Part shown: piece by piece, positions 9,008-18,270 of the stretch | Numbering within the stretch: position 1 is the first letter of the stretch | Layout of the letters: each line of letters starts with the position of its first letter | DNA from: Listeria floridensis FSL S10-1187 | GTDB lineage: Bacteria; Bacillota; Bacilli; Lactobacillales; Listeriaceae | Assembly (NCBI RefSeq): GCF_000525875.1 | Contig: NZ_AODF01000011.1 | Coordinates: 1-56,366 of the forward strand | Length of the DNA: 56,366 nt | Direction: 5' to 3' | Position numbers and translations under genes: made by a program | The notes under the pieces: model-generated | Told to the model about the DNA's origin: nothing | The model's input: only the letters and a program-made list of their open reading frames with translations | The model's database searches: none

Positions 9008-9601
9008 TTATTCAACGATCGTGATTTTTTCAATAACAACATCGTTCACTGGTTTATCTTGCGCACCAGTTGGTACAGCCGCAATATCATCCACGACGTT
9101 CATACCTTCCACAACATGCCCGAAAACTGTGTGACGGCCATCTAACCAAGGAGTTCCGCCCTCTTTATACGCCTCGATAATTTCAGTCGGGAACCCAGCT
9201 TCTTCCATTTGTCCAATCATTTCTGGTGGCATATCCGGTTTTTGTACAATGAAAAACTGACTTCCGTTTGTGTTTGGACCTGCATTTGCCATTGATAACG
9301 CTCCGCGTAAATTAAACGCATGACGAGAAAATTCATCTTCAAATGGAGCTCCTCCAGGGAAAGCACTTTCGCCGCCTGTGCCGTTGCCGTTTGGATCTCC
9401 GCCTTGAATCATAAATTCTGGAATGACACGATGGAAAATTAAGCCATCATAGTAACCATTTTTCGCATGTGTCACGAAGTTTTCAACAGTTTTCGGCGCG
9501 ATTTCCGGAAATAATTTAACTTTTAAAGTCCCACGATTTGTGACAATTTCTGCAAGTTTTTCATTTTCTGCGATTTCTTTTGATAATTGAGGGTATGTCA
9601 T
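9008..9601 (-). CDS. ppiB: Cyclophilin-type peptidyl-prolyl cis-trans isomerase
   Basis: 197-residue cytoplasmic cyclophilin, catalysing proline cis-trans isomerisation. Signatures in order are [29 protein letters not shown] (active-site F and R in IFHRVI), [16 protein letters not shown] (Q of the active site) and [16 protein letters not shown]. There is no signal peptide. Like other Listeria and Bacillus PpiB forms it has an insertion between the central blocks. AAAAAGGAGCATAACT precedes the ATG, and the same leader sequence precedes the small upstream gene at 9625-9723. Confidence 0.95.
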   Translation of the reverse strand: MTYPQLSKEIAENEKLAEIVTNRGTLKVKLFPEIAPKTVENFVTHAKNGYYDGLIFHRVIPEFMIQGGDPNGNGTGGESAFPGGAPFEDEFSRHAFNLRGALSMANAGPNTNGSQFFIVQKPDMPPEMIGQMEEAGFPTEIIEAYKEGGTPWLDGRHTVFGHVVEGMNVVDDIAAVPTGAQDKPVNDVVIEKITIVE

Positions 9602-9624
9602 AGTTATGCTCCTTTTTCTTTAAT

Positions 9625-9723
9625 TTACTTTCCAAACCAGATGAACAGCAAGTTGATGACGACAGCCACTAAGTATATTGCAAGTACTGCCGCGACAATC
9701 CAAATGATGATTTTTTTTGCCAT
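9625..9723 (-). CDS. Small 32-residue membrane protein
   Basis: An ORF too short for usual gene calling: 32 residues, starting MAKK, then a single hydrophobic helix (IIIWIVAAVLAIYLVAVV, followed by INLLFIWFG) ending in K. It has a strong Shine-Dalgarno, AAAAAGGAGCATAT, directly before the ATG. It lies 23 bases upstream of ppiB on the same strand, with almost the same leader. The architecture resembles membrane miniproteins of Firmicutes, but the sequence does not match Prli42 as I remember it. Function unknown. Confidence 0.6.
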   Translation of the reverse strand: MAKKIIIWIVAAVLAIYLVAVVINLLFIWFGK

Positions 9724-9828
9724 ATATGCTCCTTTTTGCGGTCAAAACCGCTCTGATTTATTCAGTTCTATTTTATTTTAATATGAATGTCCTGATTTTG
9801 AAAACAAAACGAACGGAGTTGACCTCAT

Positions 9829-11037
9829 GTGTCGATCAAAAAACGTAATTTATATATCTTAATGCTTGCAAATTTACTTATGTCCGCAAGCACAACAATG
9901 ATCATGCCATTTCTTTCCTTATATATTGAAACTTTCGGACAGTACAGCGCTGCTTATGTTCAGAAATGGGCTGGCCTGATTTTCGGCGTCACCTTCCTAG
10001 TCGCTTCATCTTTTCGCCTATTTGGGGCAGAATCGGGGATAAATACGGTTATAAGAAAATCTTGGTTTTTACTTCCTTCGGAATGGCCATTAGTATTTTT
10101 TTTAATGGGCTTTGCACATTCTGTCAGCTACTTGTTCATCCTTCGTATCTGCATGGGCGTAGTTACAGGATTTATTGGAATTTCAAATGCTTTTATCGCG
10201 CGTCAAACAGCAAAAAAAGAAGCGGGGAAAATCCTCGGGACACTGCAGCTTGGTGGCGTAACCGGTATGCTGTTTGGTCCGCTGTTCGGCGGTGCCATGG
10301 CAGATACATTTGGTTTTAAAAACACTTTTACATTAACCGGCATTGCCATCTTAGCAGCCGCCATTATTGTGACAGTTGGTCTAAAAGAAAATCGCGAGGA
10401 AGAGACCGGCGGCAACCCGATGATTTATTCTCGCCGTGCTGTTTTAAAGCGTATTTTTAGCATGCGCGTACTCTTGACTGTTATGATTATTACCGCACTC
10501 ATTCAAATTGCTAATTTCAGTGTCCAGCCGCTGCTCGCTCTTTACGTTGGAAAAATGACTCATTCAAGTAACATCGCATTCATGTCCGGTCTTGCTTTTT
10601 CAGCAACTGGTTTCGGTAATCTTGTTATGACGCGTAAATGGGGCAAGCTTGGTGATGAATATGGGTATGAAAAGATTTTGAATATCTTGTTAATCCTTGC
10701 TGCGATAACTGTCATTCCGCAAGCTTTTACTAACCAGCTCTGGCTCTTCATCTTGTTTCGTTTCCTGTTTGGAATTGCACTTGGTGGAATGGTTCCTTGC
10801 ATTACTGCTTATATTAGGCTCGCAGCTCCTGGAGATATGCAAGGAGAAGTTCTTGGTTACAATCAAAGCGCGCGTTTTCTCGGCAATGTAATCGGCCCGA
10901 TTCTCGGAGGAACTTTATCCGGGTTCATCGGTATTAATAACGTCTTTATCTTTATGAGCATCATGTTTTTCGTTGCCTTCCTAATTTTACTTTATGCACT
11001 TCATTCAGATCGAAAACGTCATCTGAACGTGGATTAA
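9829..11037 (+). CDS. Major facilitator superfamily drug-efflux type transporter with a garbled internal segment
   Basis: 402 residues, about 12 membrane helices, of the multidrug-efflux branch of the MFS. GTG at 9829 is used; the overlapping ATG at 9827 leads to an early stop. Residues about 60-92 do not look like an MFS protein. The other frame over 10005-10103 encodes FIFSPIWGRIGDKYGYKKI, which contains the MFS motif A (GRIGDKYGYKK) expected after helix 2. A lost T near 10005 and an extra T in the T8 run at 10096-10103 explain this, so two compensating indels hide inside an intact-looking ORF. The second-half motif A copy (KWGKLGDEYGYEK) is in frame. Substrate unknown. Confidence 0.88.
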   Translation: MSIKKRNLYILMLANLLMSASTTMIMPFLSLYIETFGQYSAAYVQKWAGLIFGVTFLVASSFRLFGAESGINTVIRKSWFLLPSEWPLVFFLMGFAHSVSYLFILRICMGVVTGFIGISNAFIARQTAKKEAGKILGTLQLGGVTGMLFGPLFGGAMADTFGFKNTFTLTGIAILAAAIIVTVGLKENREEETGGNPMIYSRRAVLKRIFSMRVLLTVMIITALIQIANFSVQPLLALYVGKMTHSSNIAFMSGLAFSATGFGNLVMTRKWGKLGDEYGYEKILNILLILAAITVIPQAFTNQLWLFILFRFLFGIALGGMVPCITAYIRLAAPGDMQGEVLGYNQSARFLGNVIGPILGGTLSGFIGINNVFIFMSIMFFVAFLILLYALHSDRKRHLNVD

Positions 11038-11212
11038 TTAACTTTCTAAGTAGAGAGCTCACAAAAATATTGGAGTTCTCTACTTTTTTTCTTGCAAAAA
11101 AGTATGCTATACTATAGATGGACTTTTTTATTGATCGAACAAAATGTAAGTACTTGCTTAAAAAATACACGTTCTTGTGAAATGATATAAATTTAAAAAG
11201 GAGGAACTGCTA

Positions 11213-13627
11213 TTGTCTTTACTTCATCTCGCCATTCTTCTGCCCTTTTTTGCGGCACTCCTTATTCCGCTAATCTACACGTGGACTAAGAAAATACATA
11301 CGGGTTGGCTCGTTTTACCGATTCCCGTTATCCTATTCATCTATTTCCTAAGCTACATCCCTAAAACAGCTTACGAAGCAACCACCGCTTCGTTTAACTG
11401 GATTCCTCGTTACGGCATTAATTTCACAGTTGTTGTTGACGGACTCAGTCTTCTGTTTGCTCTCCTCATCACTGGGATCGGCTCACTCGTTGTTTTCTAC
11501 TCGATCTTCTACCTAGGGAAAAATAAAGAACGATTGAACAATTTCTATGCTTTCCTCATGGTTTTCATGACGGCTATGCTTGGTGTCGTACTAAGCGATA
11601 ATTTGATCGTGCTTTACTTATTCTGGGAACTCACTTCGATCAGTTCATTCCTTTTGATCGGCTATTGGTATCACCGAGAACGTTCGCGTTATGGAGCGCG
11701 TAAAGCGATGACCATCACCGTTTTTGGCGGATTGATGATGCTCGGCGGTTTCATTTTGCTACACATCATGACAGATAGTTATTCGCTTCGTGAGATACTT
11801 GCGGCTGGACCTGCCATTTCAAATCACGCGTTTTTTATTCCAGCAATGATTTTAATATTGCTCGGTGCATTTACAAAATCGGCACAAGTCCCGTTTCACA
11901 TTTGGTTACCGGATGCAATGGAAGCTCCAACGCCTGTTAGTGCTTACCTTCACTCTGCGACAATGGTTAAGGCTGGCCTCTATATTGTGGCTCGTTTCAC
12001 ACCGCTTTTCGCCGTTTCCGGCGTCTGGTTTACTGTTGTTTCAGTCGTTGGGATCATTACACTCTTATGGGGGTCCATTAACGCAACGAAAAAGAACGAC
12101 TTGAAGGCGATCTTGGCCTATTCTACGATCAGCCAACTAGGGCTAATAATGACACTGCTTGGGATTGGAGCGGCAAGTCTTCATTTTGACTCCCTTAGTA
12201 ATAATTTATATGCTGCTGCAGTCGTAGCGGCCGTTTTCCACCTTTTCAATCACGCAACCTTTAAAGGCAGTTTGTTTATGATGGTTGGGATTGTCGATCA
12301 TGAAACCGGAACACGTGATATTCGGCGCCTCGGCGGCCTAATGCGTATCATGCCGGTAACCGCTACGATTGCTTTCATCGGTACCTTTGCGATGGCAGGA
12401 ATTCCGCCGTTTAACGGTTTTCTCAGCAAAGAAATGTTCTTTGAAAGCCTAGTCGAAATCACTCACCTAAACCTTTGGAACGTTGAAACATGGGGCATAC
12501 TTCTTCCTGTAATTGCTTGGGTTGCAAGCGTCTTTACTTTTGTATACAGCATGATTATTTTCTTTAAAACCTTTACTGGGAAAATTAAACCCTATCTGCT
12601 TCCAAAAAAACCGCATGAAGCGTCTCTCGGCTTGATTCTTCCCCCTGCAATTTTGGCAGCGCTCGTTGTTATCATTGGATTCTTCCCGAACTTGATTGCA
12701 GCGCCCATACTTGAACCTGCCGTAAAAGCTATTTTGCCGACACTTTCTGGAGCAGATGATTTTTCCATCCATATCGGCTTCTGGCACGGCTTTACACCGG
12801 CACTTCTAATGACCATCGGCGTCGTTATTGTCGGGATATTCCTTTATAAAACACATCGTTTCTGGAAACCGTTTCTTACAGTTAAAATTCCAAAATGGCT
12901 TAGAATTGGCAAAGCATACGATAACAGTATGTTTTACATGGAACAAGGCGCTTATCGCCTCACGATGTATGTGATGACTGGTTGGCTTAGAACCTATTTA
13001 AATTACATGCTATTTTCTTTCATCGTCCTCGTACTTGGTACACTTGTGATCACAGATTCGCTTAATTTCGATTTTTCGAATTTGACACAAGTGACAGTCG
13101 TAGACGGCGTGCTCGCAGCAGTCATTCTTGTTACACTGATCGGCATTGTTTTTTCAAAATCACGTATTACGTCCATCATTTTGCTTGGCGCGATGGGCTA
13201 TACCATTAGTATCTTTTTTGTCATCGCAAGCGCACCTGATCTTGCACTTACCCAGCTCGTGATTGAAACCATTTCTGTCGTCCTATACTTGCTGGTCTTC
13301 TATCACTTACCGCAATTCAGCAACATTGAAGAAAAACCAAAATTCTTGTCGGTCAAAACACTCTTGAGTATCGGCGTTGGTATCACGATTACCCTTTTAG
13401 CGCTTTCCGCTTATGATACGACCTTCTACGAATCAATTTCACAGTATTACATTGATAATGTCTATAAAGAAGCTGCTGGGAAAAATATCGTAAATGTTAT
13501 TCTCGTCGATTTCCGTGGTTTCGATACACTCTTTGAAACGGCTGTCCTTGCGATTGCCTCAATCGGAATTTTTGCGATGATCAAATTAAGACTAACGAAA
13601 AGGAGGAGAAAACATGAAAACGAATGA
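11213..13627 (+). CDS. mrpA: Na+/H+ antiporter subunit A
   Basis: 804 residues, the largest subunit of the Mrp (Mnh/Sha) multisubunit Na+(K+)/H+ antiporter in the cytoplasmic membrane. It has about 20 membrane helices. The NuoL-like proton-channel domain is visible (FWELTSISSFLLIGYWY, FTKSAQVPFHIWLPDAMEAPTPVSAYLHSATMVKAG, about residues 140-260), and the C-terminal part is the MrpA-specific MbhD/MbhE-like region. TTG is the start, eight bases after AAGGAGGAAC. First gene of seven in an overlapping operon. The complex drives Na+ export and pH homeostasis. Confidence 0.96.
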   Translation: MSLLHLAILLPFFAALLIPLIYTWTKKIHTGWLVLPIPVILFIYFLSYIPKTAYEATTASFNWIPRYGINFTVVVDGLSLLFALLITGIGSLVVFYSIFYLGKNKERLNNFYAFLMVFMTAMLGVVLSDNLIVLYLFWELTSISSFLLIGYWYHRERSRYGARKAMTITVFGGLMMLGGFILLHIMTDSYSLREILAAGPAISNHAFFIPAMILILLGAFTKSAQVPFHIWLPDAMEAPTPVSAYLHSATMVKAGLYIVARFTPLFAVSGVWFTVVSVVGIITLLWGSINATKKNDLKAILAYSTISQLGLIMTLLGIGAASLHFDSLSNNLYAAAVVAAVFHLFNHATFKGSLFMMVGIVDHETGTRDIRRLGGLMRIMPVTATIAFIGTFAMAGIPPFNGFLSKEMFFESLVEITHLNLWNVETWGILLPVIAWVASVFTFVYSMIIFFKTFTGKIKPYLLPKKPHEASLGLILPPAILAALVVIIGFFPNLIAAPILEPAVKAILPTLSGADDFSIHIGFWHGFTPALLMTIGVVIVGIFLYKTHRFWKPFLTVKIPKWLRIGKAYDNSMFYMEQGAYRLTMYVMTGWLRTYLNYMLFSFIVLVLGTLVITDSLNFDFSNLTQVTVVDGVLAAVILVTLIGIVFSKSRITSIILLGAMGYTISIFFVIASAPDLALTQLVIETISVVLYLLVFYHLPQFSNIEEKPKFLSVKTLLSIGVGITITLLALSAYDTTFYESISQYYIDNVYKEAAGKNIVNVILVDFRGFDTLFETAVLAIASIGIFAMIKLRLTKRRRKHENE

Positions 13628-14036
13628 CGTCTTGTTGCGTAATGTAACAAAAGTTGTCGCCTTTATCATCTTCTTGTTTTCGCTGCACTTGTTTTTCGCC
13701 GGACATTACAATCCAGGCGGCGGTTTTGTAGCTGGGCTGACAAGTGCCGGTGCAATTACGCTTACTCTCCTCGCTTACGATATTAAAACTGTACAAAGCA
13801 TGCTCAATATAAACACGATTTTTATTACCGGAGTAGGTCTCTTATTCGCTGTTGGAACTGGGCTACTTGGCGTCTTTCTCGGCAAGCCATTTCTAACTCA
13901 TGTTTTCGGCTATGTCAACCTTCCTATTCTTGGTAAAACTTCGTTGCACACGGCAACACTTTTCGACCTTGGTGTTTACCTTGTCGTTGTCGGCGTTACA
14001 CTTACAATTATACAATCGATCGGGGAGAGTGATTAA
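13614..14036 (+). CDS. mrpB: Na+/H+ antiporter subunit B
   Basis: 140 residues with four predicted membrane helices and the MrpB signature HLFFAGHYNPGGGFVAGL (about residues 26-43). The start overlaps the end of mrpA by 14 bases and is preceded by AAAAGGAGGAG. An essential small subunit of the Mrp complex. Confidence 0.95.
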   Translation: MKTNDVLLRNVTKVVAFIIFLFSLHLFFAGHYNPGGGFVAGLTSAGAITLTLLAYDIKTVQSMLNINTIFITGVGLLFAVGTGLLGVFLGKPFLTHVFGYVNLPILGKTSLHTATLFDLGVYLVVVGVTLTIIQSIGESD

Positions 14037-14038
14037 CG

Positions 14039-14386
14039 ATGGAACTATTAATGGCTATCCTGATTGGTTTAATGTTTGCAGCTGCCACCTATCTAATCTT
14101 ATCAAAAAGCTTGCTACGGATTATTATCGGAACTGCAATTTTAAGTCACGGTGTCAACCTTTTCGTCCTCACAATGGGGGGCGTAAAACGCGGTGACGTT
14201 CCGATTCTCGGTTTAAAAGCAACATCTGCGTACAATGATCCCTTGCCACAAGCGCTAATTCTTACCGCAATCGTTATCAGCTTCGGTGTTACAGCCTTCT
14301 TTTTAGTGCTCGCTTACCGGGCTTATCAAGAGCTTGATAGTGAGAGCATATCTAAAACGAGAGGACATGAGGCCGATGATGAATAA
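14039..14386 (+). CDS. mrpC: Na+/H+ antiporter subunit C
   Basis: 115 residues, three membrane helices, homologous to NuoK of complex I. The NuoK-like stretch GTAILSHGVNLFVLTMGG (about residues 38-55) and DPLPQALILTAIVISFG (about 68-84) are diagnostic. It starts two bases after mrpB ends and overlaps mrpD. Confidence 0.95.
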   Translation: MELLMAILIGLMFAAATYLILSKSLLRIIIGTAILSHGVNLFVLTMGGVKRGDVPILGLKATSAYNDPLPQALILTAIVISFGVTAFFLVLAYRAYQELDSESISKTRGHEADDE

Positions 14387-15863
14387 CCTAGTACTATTTC
14401 CAATTTTAGTCCCGTTTCTCGGTGCAATTCTGCTGATGCTTCTGCCGAAGAAGATTATTTTGCAGCGAACAGCGGCGCTCATAGCTGGACTTGCTTTAAT
14501 AGCTGTCTCCTTGTTCCTTGTCTTCCATGTCAAACAAAATGGAATTACAACCGTCAATATCGGCAACTGGGATGCTCCATTCGGCATTACGATCGTCGGG
14601 GATATGCTTTCGAGTTTACTTGTTTTCACAACAAGCATCGTACTTGTCTGTGTCATCATCTATTCCTTCTATACGATTGGAAAACCGCGCGAAAAGTTCC
14701 TTTATTACCCAGCCGTACTTCTTATGATTGTCGGCGTCAACGGTTCTTTTCTCACCGGCGATATTTTCAACCTGTTTGTCTTTTTCGAAGTCATGCTGAT
14801 GGCTTCTTACGTGCTTCTAGTTATCGGAGGAACAAAAATCCAGCTTAAGGCCACGATTAAGTATTTGCTCATCAATGTGATCGGTTCCGGTTTTTTCGTT
14901 GTAGCGATTGGGGTACTTTATTCCATGATAGGAACGCTTAACATGGCCGATATTTCCCAAAAAATTAATGCGCTACACGGTACAAATACCGGAATGCTGA
15001 GCGTAGCTGCCGTCTTATTTCTATTTGTCTTCGGTCTAAAGGCGGGGCTCTTCCCACTTTACTTCTGGCTTCCCGGTTCGTATTTCGCCCCGCCAATTCC
15101 CGTTTTGGCATTATTTGGCGGACTTCTGACCAAAGTAGGCGTCTATGCGATCATCCGAACATTTAGCTTGTTTTTCACAAAAGAAACCACCTTCATGATG
15201 CCGCTTCTTGGCATCTTGGCGCTCATCACGATCATCTTCGGCATTATCGGGGCAATCAGCTACTATGATTTAAAAACCATCGTGATTTACAATATTCTGA
15301 TTGCTATTGGGGTTATTTTATTTAGTGTTTCGATTCTTTCACGAGAATCCGTTACCGGCGCTGTTTATTATTTGATCCACGACATGATTATCAAGGCTGC
15401 TCTTTTCCTCATTATCGGGGTTGTGATGGCGATTACCGGTTCCTCATCCGTGAAGAAGTTCAGCGGACTGATGACGGTGAAGCCGACGCTTGGATGGGCA
15501 TTCTTTATTGCCATTATGGGGATTTCCGGTATTCCGCCACTTAGCGGATTCTTCGGTAAACTCTTGATCGTTGAAGGAGCCTTTAGTGCGCACGAAATGA
15601 TTGGCGGGATTTTGGTTCTCCTATCAAGCCTGTTCGTGCTGATGTCCCTTATCAAAGTATTTACTCGCGGGTTTTGGGGAGAAAAATCGGGTCATTTGAC
15701 GCTTACGATCCCTTACCGCAAAATGATGTTGCCCGTCATAATTCTGCTTACGCTTTCGGTTCTTTACGGCGTATTCTCAAATGCCGTGTACCCGTTCATT
15801 GCAGATGCAGTCGAGCCGATTATTGATCCAAATGTCTACATCGATGCCGTGATGAAGGAGTGA
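14376..15863 (+). CDS. mrpD: Na+/H+ antiporter subunit D
   Basis: About 495 residues, 14 membrane helices, NuoN/NuoL-like proton-translocating subunit of the Mrp complex. Key stretches are GDIFNLFVFFEVMLMASYVL, GLKAGLFPLYFWLPGSYFAPPIPVLALFGGLLTKVGVY and IHDMIIKAALFLIIGVVM, including the lysines and glutamate of the proton path. Several ATG codons overlap the end of mrpC; I choose 14376 or 14379 because GAGAGGA lies a suitable distance upstream, while an ATG at 14334 is deep inside mrpC. Confidence 0.93.
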   Translation: MMNNLVLFPILVPFLGAILLMLLPKKIILQRTAALIAGLALIAVSLFLVFHVKQNGITTVNIGNWDAPFGITIVGDMLSSLLVFTTSIVLVCVIIYSFYTIGKPREKFLYYPAVLLMIVGVNGSFLTGDIFNLFVFFEVMLMASYVLLVIGGTKIQLKATIKYLLINVIGSGFFVVAIGVLYSMIGTLNMADISQKINALHGTNTGMLSVAAVLFLFVFGLKAGLFPLYFWLPGSYFAPPIPVLALFGGLLTKVGVYAIIRTFSLFFTKETTFMMPLLGILALITIIFGIIGAISYYDLKTIVIYNILIAIGVILFSVSILSRESVTGAVYYLIHDMIIKAALFLIIGVVMAITGSSSVKKFSGLMTVKPTLGWAFFIAIMGISGIPPLSGFFGKLLIVEGAFSAHEMIGGILVLLSSLFVLMSLIKVFTRGFWGEKSGHLTLTIPYRKMMLPVIILLTLSVLYGVFSNAVYPFIADAVEPIIDPNVYIDAVMKE

Positions 15864-15867
15864 TGAA

Positions 15868-16347
15868 ATGGCATTTCAGTTAATTATCAATGTAATTCTT
15901 GCTTGTCTCTGGATGTTCCTTGAATCTTCTTTTACGTTTGGTACATTCTTGATCGGCTTTATCATCGGAATCGTCTTATTGTTTTTCATGCGTCGCTTTC
16001 TTGGGACGACATTTTATGTATTCCGGCTGCTCGCGCTCGTCAAACTGCTTTATAATTTTTTACATGACTTGATTCTTTCAACGATTCATGTCAGTCGTAT
16101 CATTCTTAAAAAAGACATGAGCATTCGCCCGGGGATTTTTCGTTATGATACCCTGCTTGAAACGGACTGGGAAGTGACGATGCTTGCACTGATGATTACC
16201 CTCACCCCAGGAACGCTTTCGATTGATATTTCGGATGATTATAAATCCATCTATGTACACTCGCTACACGTTCCGAACATTGAAGAGGAAATCGAAACGA
16301 TTAGAAAATCTTACGAAGGTGCAATCATGGAGGTGTTTCACGGATGA
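15868..16347 (+). CDS. mrpE: Na+/H+ antiporter subunit E
   Basis: 159 residues, MrpE family, with two or three N-terminal membrane helices and a cytoplasmic domain carrying the conserved LALMITLTPGTLSIDIS stretch (about residues 109-125). Starts four bases after mrpD and overlaps mrpF by four bases (ATGA), typical of translational coupling. Confidence 0.94.
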   Translation: MAFQLIINVILACLWMFLESSFTFGTFLIGFIIGIVLLFFMRRFLGTTFYVFRLLALVKLLYNFLHDLILSTIHVSRIILKKDMSIRPGIFRYDTLLETDWEVTMLALMITLTPGTLSIDISDDYKSIYVHSLHVPNIEEEIETIRKSYEGAIMEVFHG

Positions 16348-16631
16348 TTATCAAAATTGCTTTATCTATCGGGCTACTGCTTTATTCGATTTCAACATTT
16401 CTTTACTTATACCGCATCCTGAAAGGCCCTACCACCTCTGACAAAGTTATTGCTCTTGATTCAATCGGGATGAATCTTGTGGCGATTGTCGCCATGTTAT
16501 CGATGTTTTATAAAACGAATGCTTATCTTGATGTAATTCTGCTGATTGCTTTGCTCGCATTTATTGGCACTGTTTCATTCTCGAAGTTTATTGAAAAAGG
16601 GAAGGTGATTGACCGTGAACGTGATAATTGA
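16344..16631 (+). CDS. mrpF: Na+/H+ antiporter subunit F
   Basis: 95 residues with three membrane helices. The MrpF core RILKGPTTSDKVIALDSIGMNLVAI (about residues 24-48) is well conserved. It overlaps mrpE upstream and mrpG downstream. Confidence 0.94.
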   Translation: MIIKIALSIGLLLYSISTFLYLYRILKGPTTSDKVIALDSIGMNLVAIVAMLSMFYKTNAYLDVILLIALLAFIGTVSFSKFIEKGKVIDRERDN

Positions 16632-17192
16632 GATCATCATTTCGACCATGATTGTTTTAGGGGGCTTCTCAGCATTCTCGCTGCGATCGGCGTCATCCGC
16701 CTTCCCGATGTCTATACGCGAACTCATGCGGCGGGAATCAGCAATACATTTGGTGTAAGTTTGCTGCTTTTTGCCACAGTTGGTTTTTTCTTTCACTCAG
16801 GTGAAGGTTTCTATCCGCGAGTCCTCTTGGCCATTTTGTTTATCTATCTAACTACTCCAGTTGCCTCGCATCTGATTAACCGGGCAGCCTATGATACAGG
16901 TGTTCCGCTTGCGATTCGGATTCGTGACCAGCTGCGCTCTGTTAAGAAAGATGATATTAAAAAGCGCCGAAACTTGATTATTCGTCAAGAACAAATTGAA
17001 AAAGCACGTCAGGAAAAAGAAGAGCTTGAAGATCGGCTTGACTGGGAACTACGCGAAGAGCAAATTGATCAACGCGAGAAAAGTGAAGATCTTGGCCGCG
17101 AAGAAAATGAAACGGCGATTGAAGAAGAAGCAGATGATTCGGAAAATCAAATCATTGAAGAAGACGATCGAAAAAATGAAGAGGAAAAATAA
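16615..17192 (+). pseudogene. mrpG: Na+/H+ antiporter subunit G, frameshifted, with long charged tail
   Basis: After restoring one missing base the gene gives 192 residues. GTG at 16615 begins MNVIIEIIISTMIVLGGF; at 16665-16670 the DNA has TTCTC where TTCCTC is needed to continue LSILAAIGVIRLPDVYTRTH, the MrpG signature. The loss is a single C in a six-gene-intact operon, so a sequencing error is likely. Typical MrpG is about 110-130 residues; here about 80 extra residues follow the last membrane helix, rich in E, K, R and Q and predicted to form a coiled coil ending in an acidic run. The tail is presumably cytoplasmic; its role is unknown. Confidence 0.88.
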
Positions 17193-17224
17193 AAAGGTTG
17201 AAGCTTTCGGCTTCAACCTTTTTA
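17190..17224. terminator. Terminator ending the mrp operon
   Basis: AAAAAGGTTGAAGC and GGCTTCAACCTTTTT form a 13-14 bp stem with a small loop. Symmetric, so it also serves the convergent thioesterase gene. Confidence 0.88.
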
Positions 17225-17596
17225 TTTGGTTCGGCTTGGGCGAACTGCAAGGGTACAGCGGCTAACACAAATAGTTTCCCCTGACTCATTTGTAATAATG
17301 ATTTGCCAAACTTGTGTAGAACGGCCTTGATGAATTGGAGTCGCTTTAGCCGTAACCACGCCTTCACTTACGCTTTTAATATGATTTGCATTGATTTCCA
17401 GTCCAAAAACAACATGGTCAGAAGGTACAGCTGCTTTTGCACCTATGCTTGCTGCATGCTCAGCTAATGCTACGGAAACCCCACCATGCAAAAATCCAAA
17501 CGGTTGTTTCACCTTATCTGTCACAACAAGTTTTAGTTCTACTTCTTGCGTGGAAACGGAAATCGTTTCAATTCCAATGTTCTCTGCAAAATCCAT
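17222..17596 (-). CDS. yuxO: Hotdog-fold acyl-CoA thioesterase, PaaI/YuxO family
   Basis: 124-residue hotdog-fold protein. The PaaI-type signature is LVVTDKVKQPFGFLHGGVSVALAEHAAS (about residues 26-53), with the HGG and the catalytic-region acidic residue E46; VFGLEINANHIKSVSEG follows. Such enzymes hydrolyse acyl-CoA thioesters; the B. subtilis relative YuxO is uncharacterised or assigned to 1,4-dihydroxy-2-naphthoyl-CoA thioesterase-like activity. Monocistronic, convergent with the mrp operon. Confidence 0.88.
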   Translation of the reverse strand: MDFAENIGIETISVSTQEVELKLVVTDKVKQPFGFLHGGVSVALAEHAASIGAKAAVPSDHVVFGLEINANHIKSVSEGVVTAKATPIHQGRSTQVWQIIITNESGETICVSRCTLAVRPSRTK

Positions 17597-17700
17597 TTTT
17601 TCACATCCTTTTCTTTTATTATATCGGAAATCGCAAGTTTTTGCGGGCTTTTTCTGTGGTACAATAAATTATAGAAGTTTAATAGACTGGGGAGATTTGG

Positions 17701-18183
17701 ATGGCTATTTTTGAAAATGTGCCGCTTGTGGCATCTATTATTGCAATTTTGTTTGCTCAATTTGTGAAAGTGCCGATACGATTGATGGTTTCACGGAAAA
17801 TTGAATGGGGACTGATGTTTTCGACTGGTGGAATGCCAAGTTCGCATTCAGCAGCAGTTACAGCATTAATGACTACGCTTGCGATTGAGCATGGCTTTGG
17901 TTCTCCTTACTTCGCGGTTGCAGTTGTTTTTGGGATTATTGTCATGTTCGATGCAACAGGTGTAAGACGTCAAGCGGGCGAACAAGCGGTTGTTTTAAAT
18001 AAACTGGTTTCTGACTTTCAGGATTTTGTGGAACATGCGAAAGGACTCACAGCGCCTGAACAGGAAGTGAAGCAAAAACATTTGAAGGAGTTGCTTGGTC
18101 ATAAACCGATGGAGGTATTTTTTGGTGCAGTAACTGGGATATCCATCGGGTTAATAATTTCTTGGATTATGGGAGCTTTTTGA
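17701..18183 (+). CDS. yuiD: Divergent PAP2-family membrane protein YuiD
   Basis: 160 residues, DUF212 (divergent PAP2) family. Signature GGMPSSHSAAVTALMT (about residues 41-56) and DATGVRRQAGEQAVVLN (about 82-98), the latter including the arginine-containing phosphatase-like block. Several membrane helices. GGGGAG precedes the ATG. Enzymatic activity is unproven for the family. Confidence 0.9.
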   Translation: MAIFENVPLVASIIAILFAQFVKVPIRLMVSRKIEWGLMFSTGGMPSSHSAAVTALMTTLAIEHGFGSPYFAVAVVFGIIVMFDATGVRRQAGEQAVVLNKLVSDFQDFVEHAKGLTAPEQEVKQKHLKELLGHKPMEVFFGAVTGISIGLIISWIMGAF

Positions 18184-18270
18184 GGAATTATTCACGAATC
18201 TGTCACAACTTTATTCCTTTGATCGTGCTACAATGTATATAAATACAAATATAGAAGGAAGTGGAAACCT

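Noticed and set aside
9625..9723. Identification of the miniprotein as Prli42
   Set aside because: Sequence, as far as I remember Prli42, does not match, especially at the C-terminus.
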